From Candidatus Uhrbacteria bacterium (GTDB taxonomy: Bacteria > Patescibacteriota > Patescibacteriia > 2-12-FULL-60-25), in NCBI GenBank assembly GCA_030649995.1, contig JAUSEV010000048.1, forward strand, positions 18,157 through 82,156: a stretch of DNA of 64,000 nt, in the 5' to 3' direction. The notes under the pieces are model-generated. The model was not told the origin of the DNA, ran no database searches, and saw only the letters and a program-made list of their open reading frames with translations. Shown in pieces: positions 42,271 to 51,360 of this stretch (positions within the stretch are counted from its first letter, which is position 1; each line of letters opens with the position of its first letter). Both the position numbers and the translations under genes were made by a program.

Positions 42271-42681
42271 TTAACGAGGGAAAAAATAGCGGAACCATTT
42301 TTGAGGATTAGACAATGTTGGCTCGGATGAAGACGTGGAAGATCCTTGCGAGTCTTGACTTCCGGCCGTGCGACCGTTTGCTTCCGGTAGAACGATCACT
42401 CGCTCACCCGGCTTTCGCAAACCCAGTCGAGCGCGCGCTTGTTTGTCCAAATCATCGTCGGAACTTAAACGTTGGATGGTCTCAATGAGATGCATCTGTT
42501 TTGTTTCCAGTTCCTCCACCTGTGTTTGCAGCCCTTGAGTTTCTCTATTCACTTGCCGAGCGCGATAGGTTTCCCGCGCGGTCGAAATGCCGATCACCAA
42601 AAAGAGTATGACCGTGAACGCCATAAACAAAGGCCATCGAAGAAAACGCCAAGTGCCGGAAGAATTGGGTTCCTGTTTCAT
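42271..42681 (-). CDS. ftsB: FtsB/DivIC-type septum formation initiator
   Basis: A 136-residue bitopic protein: short cytoplasmic tail, membrane helix (about 15-35), then a leucine-type coiled coil (TQGLQTQVEELETKQMHLIETIQRL) and the DDLDKQARARLGLRKPGERVIVL segment conserved in FtsB/DivIC. It would complex with FtsQ (encoded at 10961). The tail after about 100 is Ser-rich and variable. The stop overlaps nothing, and its start overlaps the upstream PH gene by 4 nt. Confidence 0.88.
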   Translation of the reverse strand: MKQEPNSSGTWRFLRWPLFMAFTVILFLVIGISTARETYRARQVNRETQGLQTQVEELETKQMHLIETIQRLSSDDDLDKQARARLGLRKPGERVIVLPEANGRTAGSQDSQGSSTSSSEPTLSNPQKWFRYFFPR

Positions 42682-43181
42682 ACAATTTTTTCCTGTTGTT
42701 TTTCTCGCAATGCATTAATATACCGCTGCCAATCTTCCGGATGAGGAATGCGCGTGGCGGCGAGACGCGGCGCGTCAACACTTGTCCGAACCCACAACGT
42801 GCCGATCGGCCAAAAAATTTCGATCAATCCGGAACGTTCGCATCCGATATCCCGAATCAGACTCAAAGGAATCTCTTGCCTGCGGCGTTTCCAAATTCCT
42901 TGTTGCTCGATCCGTATCAAGCGCTCTCCGGTCACGATCAACACGTCAAAATTCCAGATCAAAAAACTTCGAACGGCAAACCAACATCCGGCGATCTCAC
43001 ACGCCACTAAGAAAATTTTTCCAAGCAGACCAAGCTGAAGAATGGGAAAAAGAAAAAAGAAAGGGGTGACAATCAAAAAAGCCGCGGAAAATAAACCGGG
43101 TAAAAGCGTGATGCCGTGCTTGCGCACCACCGCCTCCACGCGCTCCCCTTCTTTCAGATGTAGTGATTTGAATGGGGACAT
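42678..43181 (-). CDS. Membrane protein with bacterial PH (YdbS/YdbT-like) domain
   Basis: A 167-residue protein with two membrane helices (about 27-48 and 52-74), then a PH-like beta domain (NFDVLIVTGERLIRIEQQGIWKRRRQEIPLSLIRDI) as in the YdbS/YdbT family. Function in the envelope is not known. It overlaps the downstream ftsB by 4 nt (ATGA-type coupling). Confidence 0.82.
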   Translation of the reverse strand: MSPFKSLHLKEGERVEAVVRKHGITLLPGLFSAAFLIVTPFFFLFPILQLGLLGKIFLVACEIAGCWFAVRSFLIWNFDVLIVTGERLIRIEQQGIWKRRRQEIPLSLIRDIGCERSGLIEIFWPIGTLWVRTSVDAPRLAATRIPHPEDWQRYINALREKQQEKIV

Positions 43182-43187
43182 GAAAAA

Positions 43188-43254
43188 TGAGTAATGAGTA
43201 ATGAGTAAAAAGGAATGAGGGATGGACGCATTACGCGTTACACATTACTCATTC
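43188..43254. repeat. Inverted heptamer arrays
   Basis: GAGTAAT units on the left, ACGCATTACGCGTTACACATTACTCATT-like units on the right (mirror image of the left). Between the PH gene and murE. Confidence 0.8.
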
Positions 43255-44500
43255 TTTTTCGAATTCCCTCCCTCGCCACTTCCCTCTCATCCCATGGAGT
43301 TTTTGATCCGTGGGGCCCGCAGATCCATGTTTCACTTCCTTTGCCGGTCATCACGACCAAATCATTCGACTCTGCCAATTCCATGGCTTTGAAAATTGCC
43401 TGTCGTCGATCGATGATCCGATACGCCGTTTGCCCTAAAATTTTTCCGGCGGCGACGGCGCCTTCCAGCACTTGATCGATAATTTTTTCCGGATCCTCAT
43501 CATACGGATCCTCGTTGGTCACAATCACCACATCCGCGTTTTGCGCCGCGAGTTGACCGAGAATGGGACGACGCAGCTGATCGCGTCCGCCGCCACACGA
43601 GCCCAGAACATGAATGATGCGAGCATGGGGAATCAACGTCAATGCTTGATACATCTGGCGCAACGATTCCGGTTCGGGCGCGTAATCAACGATCACGGTC
43701 CACGGCTGCCCCTCGTTCACGCGTTCCATTCGTCCGGGAATTTGTTTGACCGATGCCAAGCGCGCGGCCGCTTGCGTAAAATCAATCCCGCAAGCGACGC
43801 TCGTTGCAAGAGCCGCAAGCGCGTTCTCCACATTATATCGCCCGGGCAAAGACAAGGATACTTCCACGTTTTGTACGCGAAAAGTTGAACCATGTTCGGA
43901 GAGCTTGATGTCCTTGACCGACAGCGCTTCAACCCCAAACCACACAATACGCTTCAAGCCCGGCGTTTGCGCATAATACGTCCCGTACGGACTGTCGGCG
44001 TTGATGACGGCCGTCGGAACAGACTCAAACAAAATACGTTTGGCGCGTTTATAGTTTTCAAACCCACCATGCGCTTCCAGATGTTCCGGTGTGAGATTGG
44101 TGAACACGCCAATGTCGTACTTGATGCCGATGTGACGCGACTGAATCAATCCTTGCGAGGACGTTTCGATCACCGCGTAACGACAACCGGCATCGACCAT
44201 TTGACGCAACATTTTTTGCAAAAAAAACCGGCCGGGCATCGTCATCTTGGTATCATTCAACCATTCGCGCTCCCCGATCTTAAAAATTGCGGACGTGGTG
44301 CAACCGGTTTTTGTCTCCGACGATTCCAATGCCTTGGCAATCAAATACGCGGTGGTCGTTTTGCCGTTTGTACCGGTCACACCGATCACAATCAACCGCC
44401 GTGACGGATGTCCATACCAAACAGCCGCCAGTCGCGCGAGAAAATAATGGTAAGCGCGCAACCACGAAGCTGGAATGAATTTTTTTAGATGATGGAACAT
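43238..44500 (-). CDS. murE: MurE-type UDP-MurNAc-tripeptide synthetase, N-terminally short
   Basis: A 420-residue Mur ligase. P-loop GVTGTNGKTTT (40-50), the central ATPase with the Lys/His region, and the C-terminal glutamate-binding Rossmann domain are present. The N-terminal domain that binds the UDP moiety is shortened to 30-40 residues. Where MurE has DNPR (for meso-DAP) or a DNPA-like loop, this one has NEDPYDEDPEK. The amino acid added (DAP, Lys or other) therefore cannot be told. Start 44500 was chosen because the longer start is inside a heptamer array. Confidence 0.85.
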   Translation of the reverse strand: MFHHLKKFIPASWLRAYHYFLARLAAVWYGHPSRRLIVIGVTGTNGKTTTAYLIAKALESSETKTGCTTSAIFKIGEREWLNDTKMTMPGRFFLQKMLRQMVDAGCRYAVIETSSQGLIQSRHIGIKYDIGVFTNLTPEHLEAHGGFENYKRAKRILFESVPTAVINADSPYGTYYAQTPGLKRIVWFGVEALSVKDIKLSEHGSTFRVQNVEVSLSLPGRYNVENALAALATSVACGIDFTQAAARLASVKQIPGRMERVNEGQPWTVIVDYAPEPESLRQMYQALTLIPHARIIHVLGSCGGGRDQLRRPILGQLAAQNADVVIVTNEDPYDEDPEKIIDQVLEGAVAAGKILGQTAYRIIDRRQAIFKAMELAESNDLVVMTGKGSETWICGPHGSKTPWDEREVAREGIRKRMSNV

Positions 44501-44512
44501 GGAGGAGGTGAT

Positions 44513-44616
44513 GCGTAATGAGTAATGAGTAATGAGTAATGGGTAATGTAAAGTGTGGGTCAAGCTCATTACGCATTACTTTATTCGCATTACTCATTAC
44601 GCTTTACGCATTACTT
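44513..44616. repeat. Inverted heptamer arrays before murE
   Basis: GAGTAAT units on the left and ATTACTC/ATTACGC units on the right, complementary to each other. Between murE and pgsA. Confidence 0.85.
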
Positions 44617-44626
44617 TATTCTATTT

Positions 44627-45208
44627 TTATATCCCATACGTCAAAAGTGACACGATGGCAAAAATAATGGCGACGGCAAAAGTACCGACGGCAAACGGAA
44701 CCACAAGTTGAAAACCGAGAAGCTTTGCGAGGAGCAAAAGAGCGACGCCAATCACCTGAAACAGCATTTTGAGCTTGCCGTAATTATTCGCGGAACTGTA
44801 TTGGCCTCGTCGTTGACGAATAATGGCGCTGCCGACAATCAACAATTCAATCAAAACGATCACTCCCGCAAAAATGAGATTGACTTCGCGCGCGACAAAG
44901 AGCACGACCACCGTGCCTATCAAAAACTTATCGGCGATGGGATCGGCGATGGTCCCCCACAAGGTGATCTGTTTGCGTACGCGCGCCAATGACCCATCGA
45001 TCGCATCCGTCAAAGCGGCAACGAGAAAAAAAACAAGAGCCACCGGCCAATCTTCGATCCACAAAAAGTATAAGGTGAACGGCGTTAATAAAAATCGCAC
45101 GATCGTTACATGATTCGGATGGATCGCGCTTGGAATCAAGCGCAGAATCGTTTTGGCAAATATCCGATCATGCGGAAAAAGCCGAATATTTTCATTGGTC
45201 ATCAACAT
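44627..45208 (-). CDS. pgsA: CDP-alcohol phosphatidyltransferase (PgsA-like)
   Basis: A 193-residue membrane enzyme with about five helices. The family motif D-x2-DG-x2-AR-x8-G-x3-D-x3-D is seen exactly as DAIDGSLARVRKQITLWGTIADPIADK. It probably makes phosphatidylglycerol phosphate from CDP-diacylglycerol and glycerol-3-phosphate. The downstream gene in the same direction is murE, 0.13 kb away. Confidence 0.92.
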   Translation of the reverse strand: MLMTNENIRLFPHDRIFAKTILRLIPSAIHPNHVTIVRFLLTPFTLYFLWIEDWPVALVFFLVAALTDAIDGSLARVRKQITLWGTIADPIADKFLIGTVVVLFVAREVNLIFAGVIVLIELLIVGSAIIRQRRGQYSSANNYGKLKMLFQVIGVALLLLAKLLGFQLVVPFAVGTFAVAIIFAIVSLLTYGI

Positions 45209-45213
45209 ACGCG

Positions 45214-46665
45214 TTATTGTTTTTGACTGGTTTCCATAATAACCGCTTGCGTTTCTTTGATGAGCGGCTCGACTTGGCGATACTTCTTGACATAAAATAC
45301 CGTTTCGCTCGGTAATGACGCTTTTTTGTCTCTGACTTCTTGAGTCGCGACCCGATCATGTTCTTTTTGAACGGATTTGATTTGCTGTTTTAACGGTTTT
45401 AACACCGTAGCATTTTTCGCTTTTTTGATCTTTGCTTTTATGCTCGCGATGGACTGATCCAATGCGCGATGTTGTTGTTTGAGACTCTGTAAGTGGTTTG
45501 ATCGCGATTCCGACCAATCATCGCCCCAAGCGGCAATCGCGCGACGCACGCGAGCCGTCCCCGCGTTATAAGCGGCCGCCAAATATTCGTTGATCTCCCC
45601 GACTCGCAGTGATGGGGAAAACTCGGCCAGAGCAGCATCAAGATACACCACCTGCGCCTTGATCGCCGTCGGCGCGTTCCGTGTTCCTTCCGTAAAATCT
45701 TTTTCCAGATCAACGTCGCTACGACGCGCCAACAACCGATACGTCGCCGGCATAAATTGCGCCAACCCCGCGGCGCCGACGCGAGAACGGGCATACGCGT
45801 AGGCGCGTTCTTCGTTGGCCGCCAGGGTCACAAAAAACGGTTCGAGGGCGAGAGCGTTTTTTTCCGTCAATGAACGATTGTCCAGATGCTCGATCATGAT
45901 AATGGATTTTACCAAAGCCGGATCAATCACGTCAGCCATCAAACGATCGGGAAAAGCTCGCGAGTGAACACCGCTTTGTCGAAGTTCTTCATACGCGCTT
46001 TTGATGTAATCATCCAACACCTGTTTTCCCCACGCCACCATCGAGTCCGTATGCAAGGCTTTGGCATAGGGCGTGTACACAACATATTCAACCGACGTTT
46101 TTGAACGCTTTTTTGACACGGCGACCGTTTTTACGAGTGGATACGTCAGAGCAACCACCACCCCTTGATCCAAAGGAACCCACGAAGCCAGTAATATTTT
46201 TTCCTGCTCTAACAAGTTCATTTTTTTTTGAAAAGGAAATTCCTTAAATTCAATCGCGTCCGTATCAGGTTGCCAAATAGCAAGCGTCACCTTCAATGGC
46301 GGTGTTTGAGATTTTTTTTGTTCACCTAATAATGTTTGCGCCCGCTCAATCGCCTGCTTTAAAGGAAATTGATTGGCCATGAGCGGTGCGGTCGAAGAAG
46401 AATCGATGGCCGCGGTGATTGGGGCGGTGGAAGTCGTGGCTGTACTTGTCGTCGTATGAGATATTCCCAGTTTGTTCAACAATTCTTCTCGCGTCGGAGC
46501 CATAAAACCGGAAGTCGGATGATAAAACGACCCGTCAGCCATCTGTAAAATCAACGGCGCCGCGATGTTTATCGCTTCCGTGGACGTCGTCTCTTGCGCA
46601 AACACAAGGTGAGGCACAAGCCCGCATAAACACAATCCCATCAATCCCAAAAATCGCAAACGCAT
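45214..46665 (-). CDS. Lytic transglycosylase-like (SLT) protein
   Basis: A 483-residue secreted protein. Residues 1-23 are a signal peptide (MRLRFLGLMGLCLCGLV...FA). The C-terminal half carries an SLT/goose-type fold: SRVGAAGLAQFMPATYRLL (the Glu-less AQFMP block), DPALVKSIIMIEHLD (possible catalytic Glu) and LAAAYNAGTARVRRA. It then has a coiled coil at the C-terminus. It would cleave peptidoglycan glycan strands. The -10 TAATAT (46678-46673) ends 7 nt before ATG 46665. Confidence 0.82.
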   Translation of the reverse strand: MRLRFLGLMGLCLCGLVPHLVFAQETTSTEAINIAAPLILQMADGSFYHPTSGFMAPTREELLNKLGISHTTTSTATTSTAPITAAIDSSSTAPLMANQFPLKQAIERAQTLLGEQKKSQTPPLKVTLAIWQPDTDAIEFKEFPFQKKMNLLEQEKILLASWVPLDQGVVVALTYPLVKTVAVSKKRSKTSVEYVVYTPYAKALHTDSMVAWGKQVLDDYIKSAYEELRQSGVHSRAFPDRLMADVIDPALVKSIIMIEHLDNRSLTEKNALALEPFFVTLAANEERAYAYARSRVGAAGLAQFMPATYRLLARRSDVDLEKDFTEGTRNAPTAIKAQVVYLDAALAEFSPSLRVGEINEYLAAAYNAGTARVRRAIAAWGDDWSESRSNHLQSLKQQHRALDQSIASIKAKIKKAKNATVLKPLKQQIKSVQKEHDRVATQEVRDKKASLPSETVFYVKKYRQVEPLIKETQAVIMETSQKQ

Positions 46666-46714
46666 GGGTTTTATATTACCAAAAATAAACTCGAATGTCG
46701 AATCCAAACGCCCT

Positions 46715-47158
46715 TCATCTCTTCCTCATCATCCTTCTCCCCTGCTCCGCGATCAAACGCAGCGCTTTTGATAGTAAGCGATCGAGATTGCGATAGCCGC
46801 TCATGGAAAAGGCTTGATGTGCTCTGATCCATGATGCTTCCCAAATGGCGCCTTCACCGGTCATCTTTTCCTGCGCCGTAGGTAACGCTTCGAACAAAAA
46901 AAAGTGTACGGCTTTTTGAATGAGATGGCCCTTTTGTCGAAAATGAAAGGAGGTGCGGCCGATCGGCGCGATAAAACGCAGATGACTTAAGCCGGTTTCT
47001 TCTTCAATTTCACGGATCGCGGTTTCGATCAGCGTCTCACCCGATTCCTGGTGTCCTTTGGGGAATGTCCATCGACCATACGGATCTTTGATGAAAAAAA
47101 TTTCAATATGAACTCCTCGTCGGCGATAGATAATGCCGCCGGCGGAAATTTCGTGACG
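46715..47158 (-). CDS. Nudix hydrolase
   Basis: The Nudix box GHQESGETLIETAIREIEEETGL matches G-x5-E-x7-REuxEExGu exactly. The core starts HEISAGGIIYRR. I propose a GTG start at 47158 (148 residues), which lies 13 nt after the stop of ctpA. ATG starts further upstream (47266, 47332) overlap ctpA by 95 nt or more and add a low-complexity Pro/His/Arg-rich tail. Substrates may be NTPs, ApnA or NDP-sugars. The promoter is not visible and the gene is probably cotranscribed with ctpA. Confidence 0.85.
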   Translation of the reverse strand, partial: RHEISAGGIIYRRRGVHIEIFFIKDPYGRWTFPKGHQESGETLIETAIREIEEETGLSHLRFIAPIGRTSFHFRQKGHLIQKAVHFFLFEALPTAQEKMTGEGAIWEASWIRAHQAFSMSGYRNLDRLLSKALRLIAEQGRRMMRKR

Positions 47159-47171
47159 CACGCGTCCGTTT

Positions 47172-48449
47172 TTATGGACGGGTGGATGTTGTCGATGCGG
47201 TGGACGTCGCGGTTCCGTTGAGGATGGCGACGGCTCGATCGAGTTGTGGATCGCGTTTGGCGGCATAATCTTCCGGCGTACGATCGACGAGAACGTCTGG
47301 ATCGAGACCGGTTTTGTTAATCGTTCGTTCATTCGGCGTTACCCACTCCGCGACGGTGATTTTAATTCCCGATCCGTCGGTAAAATTCACATAATCCTGA
47401 ACCGACCCTTTTCCAAACGTTTTTTGACCGATGATCGTGGCTTGATGATGATCTTGCAGCGCGCCGGCTACAATTTCCGAGGCGCTGGCCGAACCGGGAT
47501 TGACTAACACCATGGTGGGAATACCGGCAAACCACGCGCGACCCGTTCCGTGCAATGTTTCCACGATTTTTCCTTGCCGACGCTCTTTGACCACCACCTG
47601 ATCGCCAACCCATGCTCCGGTCATGGATAAAGATGTCTCCAAATAACCTCCGGGGTTGTTACGTAAATCCAACACAATCCCCTTTAACCCTTTGCGTAAC
47701 GAACTTTGCACCGCCTCGTGAAAACCGGCTTTTGTATCTCCGTTAAAATGAGTCACTTCGATGTATGCGATCGAACCCGGCAACATCTTCCACTTAACGC
47801 TTTTGATGCGAATCTCATCACGAATCAACGTCACATCAAACGGCGGTTTCTTGAGGGCTTGACGAAAAATTGAGAGTGTCACCTTGGTGCCCTTTGGTCC
47901 TCGAATCAAACTCACGGCTTTTTCCGTACTCATGCCGGCCGTATCCTGCCCGTCAATTTTAGCAATAACATCTTTCGGTAAAAGTCCGGCTCGCTCCGCC
48001 GGCGTATCCGGAAGTGCCGAGACTATTTGCAACTGTTCTTCCTTAATGGCGATCTCCGCGCCAATCCCCTCAAATTTTCCGGATAAAGATTGTTGAAAAT
48101 CTTGCGCGATTTTTGGTTCAAAATAATTTGTGTAGGGATCTCCAAGGCTTGCCGCGAGTCCGGCCATGGCGCCATAAAACAGAGACTTGTCCTTTACCGG
48201 TTGCTCATAATATTTATCTTTCAAAAGCTGCCACGCATCCCAAAATTGCTTAAAATCCACCTCATCCGGCAAACGACCGGCCGGAGCTGACTGTCCTAAA
48301 CCGATAATTCTTATTTCCTCCGGAACCTGACCGGTGACTAGCGATGATCGTCCGACCCGATACTGCTCCACATAACTCCCACCGACAAATCCAACAATAA
48401 TCGCGATGACGAGCGAAATAATGATTTCTCGACGGAAAAAATTTTTCAT
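47172..48449 (-). CDS. ctpA: C-terminal processing peptidase (S41, CtpA family)
   Basis: A 425-residue S41 protease. N-terminal membrane anchor (about 9-25), a PDZ domain (about 100-180; GIGAEIAIKEEQLQIVSALPDTPAERAGLLPKD), and the catalytic domain with VNPGSASASEIVAGALQDH (Ser nucleophile) and GQKTFGKGSVQDY (Lys base). It would cut exported proteins from their C-terminus. The strand order murA-ctpA-Nudix-SLT is on one strand with short gaps. Confidence 0.93.
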   Translation of the reverse strand: MKNFFRREIIISLVIAIIVGFVGGSYVEQYRVGRSSLVTGQVPEEIRIIGLGQSAPAGRLPDEVDFKQFWDAWQLLKDKYYEQPVKDKSLFYGAMAGLAASLGDPYTNYFEPKIAQDFQQSLSGKFEGIGAEIAIKEEQLQIVSALPDTPAERAGLLPKDVIAKIDGQDTAGMSTEKAVSLIRGPKGTKVTLSIFRQALKKPPFDVTLIRDEIRIKSVKWKMLPGSIAYIEVTHFNGDTKAGFHEAVQSSLRKGLKGIVLDLRNNPGGYLETSLSMTGAWVGDQVVVKERRQGKIVETLHGTGRAWFAGIPTMVLVNPGSASASEIVAGALQDHHQATIIGQKTFGKGSVQDYVNFTDGSGIKITVAEWVTPNERTINKTGLDPDVLVDRTPEDYAAKRDPQLDRAVAILNGTATSTASTTSTRP

Positions 48450-48467
48450 AGTTCGACAAGCTCACTA

Positions 48468-49742
48468 TTATTCGTTTTTTTCAAGACAAACAATTTCCGC
48501 CCCCAACGAACGCAAACGACCATCCAAATCTTCATACCCGCGATCCACCATTTCCGCGTCATGAATAATCGTCTCGCCTTGAGCCGCTAAACCGGCCAAC
48601 ACCATCGTGACCCCGGCGCGAATGTCTAAGCTGCGAATTTCCGTTCCTCGCAAAGAGGTGGGTCCGCTTATAACGGCGCGATGCGGATCCGCGATGATCG
48701 CGTTCGCCCCCATCTTGATCAATTCGTGAAGATACCCAAGGCGCGCTTCGAATAACGGATCATGAATCAACGAAACGCCGTGACATTGCGTTGCGAGCAA
48801 ACCGAACGGGGCCTGTAAATCCGTAGGAAATCCCGGATAAATCATGGTCTGCAATTTGAACGCGTTCATCCGACCGCCTCCCTGTACGCGAAAACACGTT
48901 CCATCCAATTCTTGTTTGACGCCGATGGATGTTAACACAAAACGAAGAGCATCAAGATGTTCCGGAATTACCGGAGACATTTCGATGGTGCCGTGGGTCA
49001 CGGCCGCGGCAACCGCGAATGTTCCGATTTCAATCGTATCGGGAATCACCTTCCAAGCTTTTTTTGGCGCGTGTAAGGCGACCACACCGGTAATTTCCAG
49101 ATCGTGAGTTCCAATTCCCTTGATTTTTGCGCCGGCCGCATTGAGAAAACGACACAACTCTTGTACATGCGGTTCTGCGGCGGCCAGTCGAATCGACGTA
49201 TGACCGTGAGCCACGACCGCGGCCATGATCAAATTTTCCGTTGCCGTTACGCTGAATTCCGGCAATACGATGTAACCGCCCACCAATTTTTTGGCCTCCA
49301 AGTGCAATCCGCCGCGATCATCATCCGATTCCACGGATGCCCCGAGAGCCTTAAGCGCGAAGAGATGCGTGTCAATCGGCCGTTTGCCGATGATGTCGCC
49401 ACCCGGTTCCGGAACGATCATTTTTTTGAAACGCGCCAACATGGGTCCCAACAACAAAATGGAAAAACGAATTTGCTTCATCGTTTTTTTATCCACCTTG
49501 ACCGGATCAATGTCCCGCGTATCAATCTCGAGCTCGTGTGGATTGATCCAGCTCACCACGGCTCCCATTTTTTGCAAGATCTCCAAAAGACGCACCACAT
49601 CAAGAATGTGCGGAACATTTTTTAATCGCACCGGCCCTTTGATGATGATGGACGAGGCAATCAACGGACCGATAGCATTTTTTGAACCAAAAATGGGTAC
49701 CCGGCCGGTTAAACGATGCCCTCCTTGAATAATCATGCGCAT
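48468..49742 (-). CDS. murA: UDP-N-acetylglucosamine 1-carboxyvinyltransferase, Asp-type active site
   Basis: A 424-residue MurA (EPSP synthase fold, inside-out barrels). Lys21-Asn22 of the SKNAIGP motif and the catalytic loop PGGDIIGKRPIDTH are clear. In that loop Asp116 stands where E. coli and most bacteria have Cys115, the residue alkylated by fosfomycin. Asp-type MurA enzymes (for example mycobacteria, chlamydiae) are active and intrinsically fosfomycin-resistant, so the same is predicted here. The upstream gap holds a heptamer array. Confidence 0.95.
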   Translation of the reverse strand: MRMIIQGGHRLTGRVPIFGSKNAIGPLIASSIIIKGPVRLKNVPHILDVVRLLEILQKMGAVVSWINPHELEIDTRDIDPVKVDKKTMKQIRFSILLLGPMLARFKKMIVPEPGGDIIGKRPIDTHLFALKALGASVESDDDRGGLHLEAKKLVGGYIVLPEFSVTATENLIMAAVVAHGHTSIRLAAAEPHVQELCRFLNAAGAKIKGIGTHDLEITGVVALHAPKKAWKVIPDTIEIGTFAVAAAVTHGTIEMSPVIPEHLDALRFVLTSIGVKQELDGTCFRVQGGGRMNAFKLQTMIYPGFPTDLQAPFGLLATQCHGVSLIHDPLFEARLGYLHELIKMGANAIIADPHRAVISGPTSLRGTEIRSLDIRAGVTMVLAGLAAQGETIIHDAEMVDRGYEDLDGRLRSLGAEIVCLEKNE

Positions 49743-49748
49743 ATGGGA

Positions 49749-49846
49749 GGAAGCAAGAATTAGGAATAAAAAACCATCTCCTCATTATCATTCCTTATTC
49801 TTGCTTCTTGATTCTTGCTTCTTACTTCTTACTTCCTCCCACAGAG
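49749..49846. repeat. Heptamer arrays in the murA-PEGA gap
   Basis: Left AGCAAGAATTAGGAATAA; right TTCTTGC and TTCTTAC units (about seven). Partly mirrored. Confidence 0.75.
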
Positions 49847-49866
49847 TGTATCCTATCTTTACGTCT

Positions 49867-51174
49867 ATGCCAACCATCCCTTTTTACCGTCGCATCTTGC
49901 CATGGTTGTATCTCGCCATTTTTATCATCATCGCCCCCCTCCTCATCTTTTATACGGCCGGATATCGTTACAATCTCAAGAAAGCCAAAATCGAACGGAA
50001 CGGCACTCTCCTGGTTGATTCAAATCCGAAAGGCGCCTCGGTTTTGATTGATGATCGTGACACGGGGGAAAAAACTCCCATCAGTTTTCAAAACCTGTCG
50101 CCCGGCCGGCACACGATCCGTATCACCAAGCATGGCTATCATCCATGGCAAAAAAATTTGGACATTCGACCGGAACAGGTCACCTTTACCAATGATGTTT
50201 GGTTGTGGCAAAACACGCAGCCGTATCCCGACATCTTCGGAGATATACGCGCGAGCCAAGCCGATCCGACTCAAGAAAAAATCGCCCTGCTTCTCCGATC
50301 AGCCAGCTCAACATTATTCCAGATGTTGATGCCAAAAACTCTGTGGAGTATGGAGCCGATTCGCTTCCCTGAACCGTCATCTGTGCCATCCGATATCCAT
50401 TGGAAGGAAGATGGACAGGCCCTTTTTTTCTCGAGCGATCGCATACTGGAAAAAGTTTGGTGGATCAATGTGGATCGTCCACAGCTTTCTCTGGAAGCTC
50501 TCCCTTCGGGAACCTATCGCTGGTCTCACGATGATCTGATCACTATTCGCGATCGAACCATCATTCGTCTTCAGCCGCGAACCGGCAAGCTCACGCATGA
50601 ACTTCTTGAACCATTGGTCGTGGACAAAGAAAACAATTTTACCCTGCAAACCACGACCGGAACTTCCAACGTTATTTTAAGAAACAGCTTTTTCAATCGC
50701 CGCTTCTCTTTGCCCGCCGGACATTGGCGCATAGCCCAAATACAAAAACCCTATCTTCTCTTTCGAGATCAGGATCGTTGGTTAGCGGTCAACACGCAAA
50801 AAAATAATGATGAACTGTATGCCGGTCAAGCCAACGGCGATGATCCGCGATGGCTCTCAAAAGCCAAGCGACCGATCGCCCTCATGATGAACCAAAGCGA
50901 GATATGGTTGTGGTCGCTCGGCGACAGCCCCACACTCCTCTGGCGACAAAGCGAGCCGCTCGTACAAACGGTCTGGCACCCAAGCGGCAGCTCAATTTTC
51001 GTTGCCACACAAAACGAAATTTTCGCTCTCGAAATCAACGATCAAAATGGACGACAGGTTACCCCGCTCGCGCATTTTACCCGTATCAACGACATGACCA
51101 TGCTCGATAAAACGCTTTATGTCGCCGGAGAAAAAGATGGAAAACAGGGGTTGTGGATACTGGAGGTTGAGTGA
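49867..51174 (+). CDS. PEGA-domain membrane protein
   Basis: A 435-residue protein. Membrane helix about 11-33, then a PEGA domain (about 45-115; GTLLVDSNPKGASVLIDDRDTGEKTP, LSPGRHTIRITKHGYHPW) and an external part with repeated beta segments that look like a propeller (LSLEALPSGTYRWS, ..., LWRQSEPLVQTVWHPSGSSIF). Start 49867 was chosen because the 44 codons upstream derive from heptamer repeats and TATCCT lies 12 nt before it. Surface or envelope function; partner unknown. Confidence 0.82.
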   Translation: MPTIPFYRRILPWLYLAIFIIIAPLLIFYTAGYRYNLKKAKIERNGTLLVDSNPKGASVLIDDRDTGEKTPISFQNLSPGRHTIRITKHGYHPWQKNLDIRPEQVTFTNDVWLWQNTQPYPDIFGDIRASQADPTQEKIALLLRSASSTLFQMLMPKTLWSMEPIRFPEPSSVPSDIHWKEDGQALFFSSDRILEKVWWINVDRPQLSLEALPSGTYRWSHDDLITIRDRTIIRLQPRTGKLTHELLEPLVVDKENNFTLQTTTGTSNVILRNSFFNRRFSLPAGHWRIAQIQKPYLLFRDQDRWLAVNTQKNNDELYAGQANGDDPRWLSKAKRPIALMMNQSEIWLWSLGDSPTLLWRQSEPLVQTVWHPSGSSIFVATQNEIFALEINDQNGRQVTPLAHFTRINDMTMLDKTLYVAGEKDGKQGLWILEVE

Positions 51175-51212
51175 TCAATACTTGCAAAAAAATACGCTTG
51201 ATGCTCGGGTAT

Positions 51213-51345
51213 TTTTTATTCTCTTTTAGCCGCAGCTTGCTGCGTGAGCCATCTGTCATCCTGAGTGAAGTCCGACGAAACGAAGGATCTTCGACCGATC
51301 GGAACCGAAGATTCTTCACTCCATCGAATTACGTTCAGAATGACA
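51213..51345. repeat. Composite family B repeat
   Basis: GGTATTTTTTATTCTC flank, GCAGCTTGCTGCG hairpin, then the core 51254-51345. Same orientation as the copy at 17250-17399. Confidence 0.85.
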
Positions 51346-51360
51346 GCTGCTACCACACTC

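Noticed and set aside
44501..44569. Longer N-terminus of murE
   Set aside because: The extra residues are translated heptamer repeat.
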